DNA from: an uncultured Eubacterium sp.
GTDB taxonomy: Bacteria; Bacillota; Clostridia; Lachnospirales; Lachnospiraceae
Direction: 5' to 3'
Assembly: GCA_910586445.1 (NCBI GenBank)
Contig: CAJUHV010000007.1
Location: 70,661 to 93,200 of the forward strand
Length of the DNA: 22,540 nt
Shown here: positions 20,235 through 22,540 of the stretch, in pieces
Numbering within the stretch: the first letter of the stretch is position 1
Layout: each line of letters begins with the position of its first letter
Made by a program: the position numbers and the translations under genes
Notes under the pieces: generated by a model
Told to the model about the DNA's origin: nothing
Seen by the model: the letters and a program-made list of their open reading frames with translations, nothing else
Databases searched by the model: none

Positions 20235-22169
20235 ATGAATATAGAAAAACAAATCGAATTTGATAAAATCAAGGCTCTCTGGATGAATCTGGCTATGACG
20301 CAGCGGGCAAAGGAACAGATCAGCCAGACCTCATTTTTTCTGTCTGAGCGGGAGCTTCGAAAGCAGCTCAAAGATACGACGGACGCCCGGGCTATGATTG
20401 AGCAGGCGGGTACGCCTCCGCTGCAGGACGTGACGATGATACAGGAGATTTTATTGGCAGCCGCAAAGGGAGAATGCCTGACGCCTTATCAGCTGGAGCG
20501 GGTCGAAAATATTCTGGTTTTGATCCGGCGTCTGAAAAGCTACCTGCAGCGGGCCAAAATGTATGAAAATCCGCTTGCATACTATGAAGAAAATCTGTAT
20601 GAGGCAGAAGAGCTCAGGGAGGAAATCGCCAGGCAGATACGAAACGGACAGGTGGATGACCATGCCTCCAAAGAGCTGGCAAAAATCCGCAGCCAGATCG
20701 TCCGCTGTGAAGAGCAGATGAAGCTGAAGGCAGAGCAGGTCATGCGTTCACAGAAAGAGTGCATGGCAGACCAGTACTGTACATTTCGAAATGGAAGGGT
20801 ATGCGTTCCGGTTAAAAAAGACTGCAGATCCAAAATATCCGGCAGTGTGATTGATAAGTCCTCTACCGGAAGTACATTTTTTATTGAGCCTGCGGGCGCA
20901 GCAAAGTATAACGAGCAGCTTCAGCTTTTAAGAATCGAGGAAGAAAACGAGGTTTACCGTATTTTATATGCATTGACTGCGATGGCGGCATCGCTTTCTG
21001 AAGCATTTGACCAGAATCTGGCTCTGATCGAAAAGCTGGACTTTATATTTTCAAAAGGCAAGCTGAGCATAGACCTGGGTGCGTCAGAACCGCTTATTAA
21101 TACACAGCGCAGGATTGTGCTGCGGGAGGCCAGGCATCCGCTGATGGATCGGGAAATCAATGTACCGCTGCAGTTTGAGATGGGAGAGAGCGCGCGGGGG
21201 ATCATTATTACAGGGCCGAATACAGGAGGAAAAACAGTTGCAATAAAAACAGTGATGTTAAACTGCATGATGGCGCAGTGCGGGCTGCATGTCACATGCA
21301 AAGAAGCGGATATATGCATGAACAGCTCATATCTGTGCGATATCGGGGACGGGCAGGATCTGACAGAGAATCTGTCTACATTTTCGGCTCATATTAAAAA
21401 TGTGCTGAAGGTGCTGCACGAAGTAAACAGAGACAGCTTTGTCATTATGGATGAGCTGGGGTCGGGGACAGATCCTGCGGAAGGCATGGGAATTGCGATT
21501 GCGATTTTGGAAGAGCTGAAAAAATCGGGTGCAAATTTTCTCGTTACAACGCATTATCCACAGGTCAAGGAATATGCGGATAAAGAGCAGGATATCGTCA
21601 ACGCTAGGATGACGTTTGACAAAGAGACGCTGAGCCCCACGTATCAGATGGTAATCGGAGAAGCCGGTGAGAGCTGCGCATTTTATATTGCAGACCGACT
21701 GGGAATGCCGGGGCATATGCTGCAGACAGCGATACGCGCAGCTTATGGAAAAAAGGCACTGTCAGGGAGCCGTTTCCAATACGAGACAGCGTCCTCAGAT
21801 AGAAAAAAGGGAATGGAAAATCAGCCGCATCATGCCTCAGATCAGGCTGCACATAAGATTATAAAGCAGAAAAATATAAAGAAAACAGGAAACCTTAGTG
21901 AAAAATTCAAACGGGGAGACAGCGTGATGGTCTATCCAGACCATAAGATCGGCATTGTATGCGAGCCGGTGAATGAAAAGGGAGTATTGCGGATTCAGCT
22001 GTCGGACAAGAAAATATGGATCAATCATAAGAGGGTAAAGCTGCATGTAGCTGCTGACAGGCTGTATCCAGAAGATTATGACTTTTCTATTATATTTGAA
22101 TCTGCATCAGACAGGAAAATCCGCCACGATATGGGGCGTAAGTATACAGATGAGGTTATAAGGTATTAG
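20235..22169 (+). CDS. MutS2-like DNA mismatch-binding-family ATPase without Smr domain
   Basis: This 644-residue protein has the MutS core/clamp helices (about 1-300) and the MutS domain V ATPase. Walker A is GPNTGGKT at 327-334, the STFSAH motif is at 381-386, Walker B FVIMDELGSGTDPAEG has D406 and E407, and the TTH switch histidine is H440. The order and sequence fit MutS2 more than MutS1: there are no mismatch-reading N-terminal domains. A basic linker (about 505-555) leads to a KOW-like beta domain (FKRGDSVMVYPDHKIGIV), but the chain ends where bacterial MutS2 (about 780-800 residues) continues into the Smr nuclease domain. It may be a ribosome-rescue or recombination-related paralogue, not the housekeeping MutS2. 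The RBS AGAGGAAGG precedes the ATG. Confidence 0.9.
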   Translation: MNIEKQIEFDKIKALWMNLAMTQRAKEQISQTSFFLSERELRKQLKDTTDARAMIEQAGTPPLQDVTMIQEILLAAAKGECLTPYQLERVENILVLIRRLKSYLQRAKMYENPLAYYEENLYEAEELREEIARQIRNGQVDDHASKELAKIRSQIVRCEEQMKLKAEQVMRSQKECMADQYCTFRNGRVCVPVKKDCRSKISGSVIDKSSTGSTFFIEPAGAAKYNEQLQLLRIEEENEVYRILYALTAMAASLSEAFDQNLALIEKLDFIFSKGKLSIDLGASEPLINTQRRIVLREARHPLMDREINVPLQFEMGESARGIIITGPNTGGKTVAIKTVMLNCMMAQCGLHVTCKEADICMNSSYLCDIGDGQDLTENLSTFSAHIKNVLKVLHEVNRDSFVIMDELGSGTDPAEGMGIAIAILEELKKSGANFLVTTHYPQVKEYADKEQDIVNARMTFDKETLSPTYQMVIGEAGESCAFYIADRLGMPGHMLQTAIRAAYGKKALSGSRFQYETASSDRKKGMENQPHHASDQAAHKIIKQKNIKKTGNLSEKFKRGDSVMVYPDHKIGIVCEPVNEKGVLRIQLSDKKIWINHKRVKLHVAADRLYPEDYDFSIIFESASDRKIRHDMGRKYTDEVIRY

Positions 22170-22190
22170 AAATTATTTACCTGCATGGGC

Positions 22191-22226
22191 GGGACGTGTT
22201 TGAAAAATGCTTTCTGTGAGATGTAC
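22191..22226 (-). mobile_element. Truncated solo end of the MITE family
   Basis: Bases 22194-22226 (ACGTGTTTGAAAAATGCTTT and the following CTGTGAGATGTAC) match the inverted right end of the 160-bp element at 15620-15779, with the TTTGAAAAAT variant. The outer bases are degenerate (GGGACG for GAGCG) and the element breaks off after about 36 bp. Confidence 0.7.
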
Positions 22227-22290
22227 CTATAGAGCATGATGAAGATGAAATGTATATATCTGGTCAACGACAGCAGAAGAAGGCGGGTAA

Positions 22291-22337
22291 CAATAGAATG
22301 CAAAAGCACGCTGCGCGAACTTAATTGTCATGAATAA
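22291..22337 (+). repeat. REP-like palindromic element, copy 4 (degenerate left arm)
   Basis: The core AAGCACGCTGCGCGAACTT (22304-22322) is identical to copy 1. The left arm AATAGA is separated by extra bases and the right arm is shortened to CTTAATTG. The 14-mer ATTGTCATGAATAA (22324-22337) is intact and the terminator stem begins 1 nt later. Confidence 0.8.
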
Positions 22338-22338
22338 T

Positions 22339-22370
22339 AAAAACAGCGTGTATTGGTCACGCTGTTTTTA
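22339..22370. terminator. Bidirectional Rho-independent terminator
   Basis: The 12-bp perfect stem AAAAACAGCGTG (22339-22350) / CACGCTGTTTTT (22358-22369) has a 7-nt loop. It ends the MutS2-like transcript on the plus strand and the partial gene at 22411 on the minus strand. Confidence 0.93.
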
Positions 22371-22410
22371 TATGCCCAAATGGATACGCTTGAATAACGC
22401 TGCCGAAGGT

Positions 22411-22488
22411 CTAGTTGTCAGGATAGAACATTGTAACGTATTTACAAGCGCCATCATAAGTCAAGTCAAAATCATTGACAATCTCTTC
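22411..22488 (-). pseudogene. C-terminal remnant of an unknown protein next to a MITE
   Basis: On the minus strand the frame EIVNDFDLTYDGACKYVTMF, then YPDN, ends in TAG at 22411-22413, followed by the terminator. Upstream it runs straight into the MITE end at 22491, with TA at 22489-22490, which suggests that an insertion separated the gene from its 5' part. The protein family is not recognised, and with only about 26 residues it could be chance. Confidence 0.35.
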
Positions 22489-22490
22489 TA

Positions 22491-22540
22491 GAGCGTGTTT
22501 GAAAAATCATTCCCGCGATCTGCACTCCCCACTTAGCGGA
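22491..22540. mobile_element. MITE copy cut by the window end
   Basis: GAGCGTGTTTGAAAAATCAT and the following TCCCGCGATCTGCACTCC agree with the left end of the 160-bp element (15620 onward) apart from TTTG for CTTA in the terminal repeat. They stay identical to the window end. TA precedes it at 22489-22490. Confidence 0.88.

Overview
This window looks like a chromosomal segment of a low-to-moderate GC, Gram-positive anaerobe of the Clostridia, most likely a Lachnospiraceae-type gut bacterium. The reasons are strong GGAGG-type ribosome binding sites, a CUT1 sugar ABC locus without its own ATPase, a GH31 glycosidase, a rubredoxin-glutamate synthase fusion, an AAA-ATPase_like remnant and abundant small palindromic elements. 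The genus call is inference; no rRNA or other marker gene is present.

Left part (1-7510): the 3' end of an unknown gene, followed by a palindromic element and a terminator. Next comes a LacI-family regulator on the minus strand, divergent from a four-gene plus-strand sugar operon: binding lipoprotein, two permeases and a GH31 alpha-glycosidase. A perfect 12-bp LacI-type operator sits just downstream of the operon promoter. The locus probably imports and hydrolyses an alpha-linked oligosaccharide.

Middle part (7510-13150): a two-gene cell-surface unit (secreted C39-like peptidase with an Asp-rich linker and a BspA-type leucine-rich repeat domain, then a lytic transglycosylase). Then a TetR regulator and an MFS transporter whose promoters carry matching operators in their -35/-10 spacers, and a hexapeptide sugar/maltose O-acetyltransferase.

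Right part (13150-22540): a patchwork with much decay and insertion. It holds a triply broken AAA-ATPase_like remnant, a Uma2/DUF820 nuclease-fold gene, an NAD-dependent epimerase, a 160-bp MITE, a rubredoxin-GltB fusion, a self-regulated membrane protein/XRE pair, a sirtuin truncated by that cassette, a frameshifted SnoaL-like gene, a divergent HxlR regulator with a long tandem-repeat leader, a small structured transcription unit, several palindromic elements, and a MutS2-like ATPase lacking the Smr domain.

The main non-coding observations are these. (1) A REP-like palindrome occurs four times; three of its occurrences run through a conserved 14-mer straight into a different intrinsic terminator. 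(2) A MITE family with TA target duplications is present in three copies, one of them next to a C-terminal gene remnant. (3) A roughly 200-nt small transcription unit has an excellent promoter, RBS and terminator. (4) The TetR/MFS and XRE circuits have operators readable directly from the sequence. I see no CRISPR array, rRNA, tRNA or obvious prophage, and no single locus that I can firmly call a new defence or biosynthetic system.
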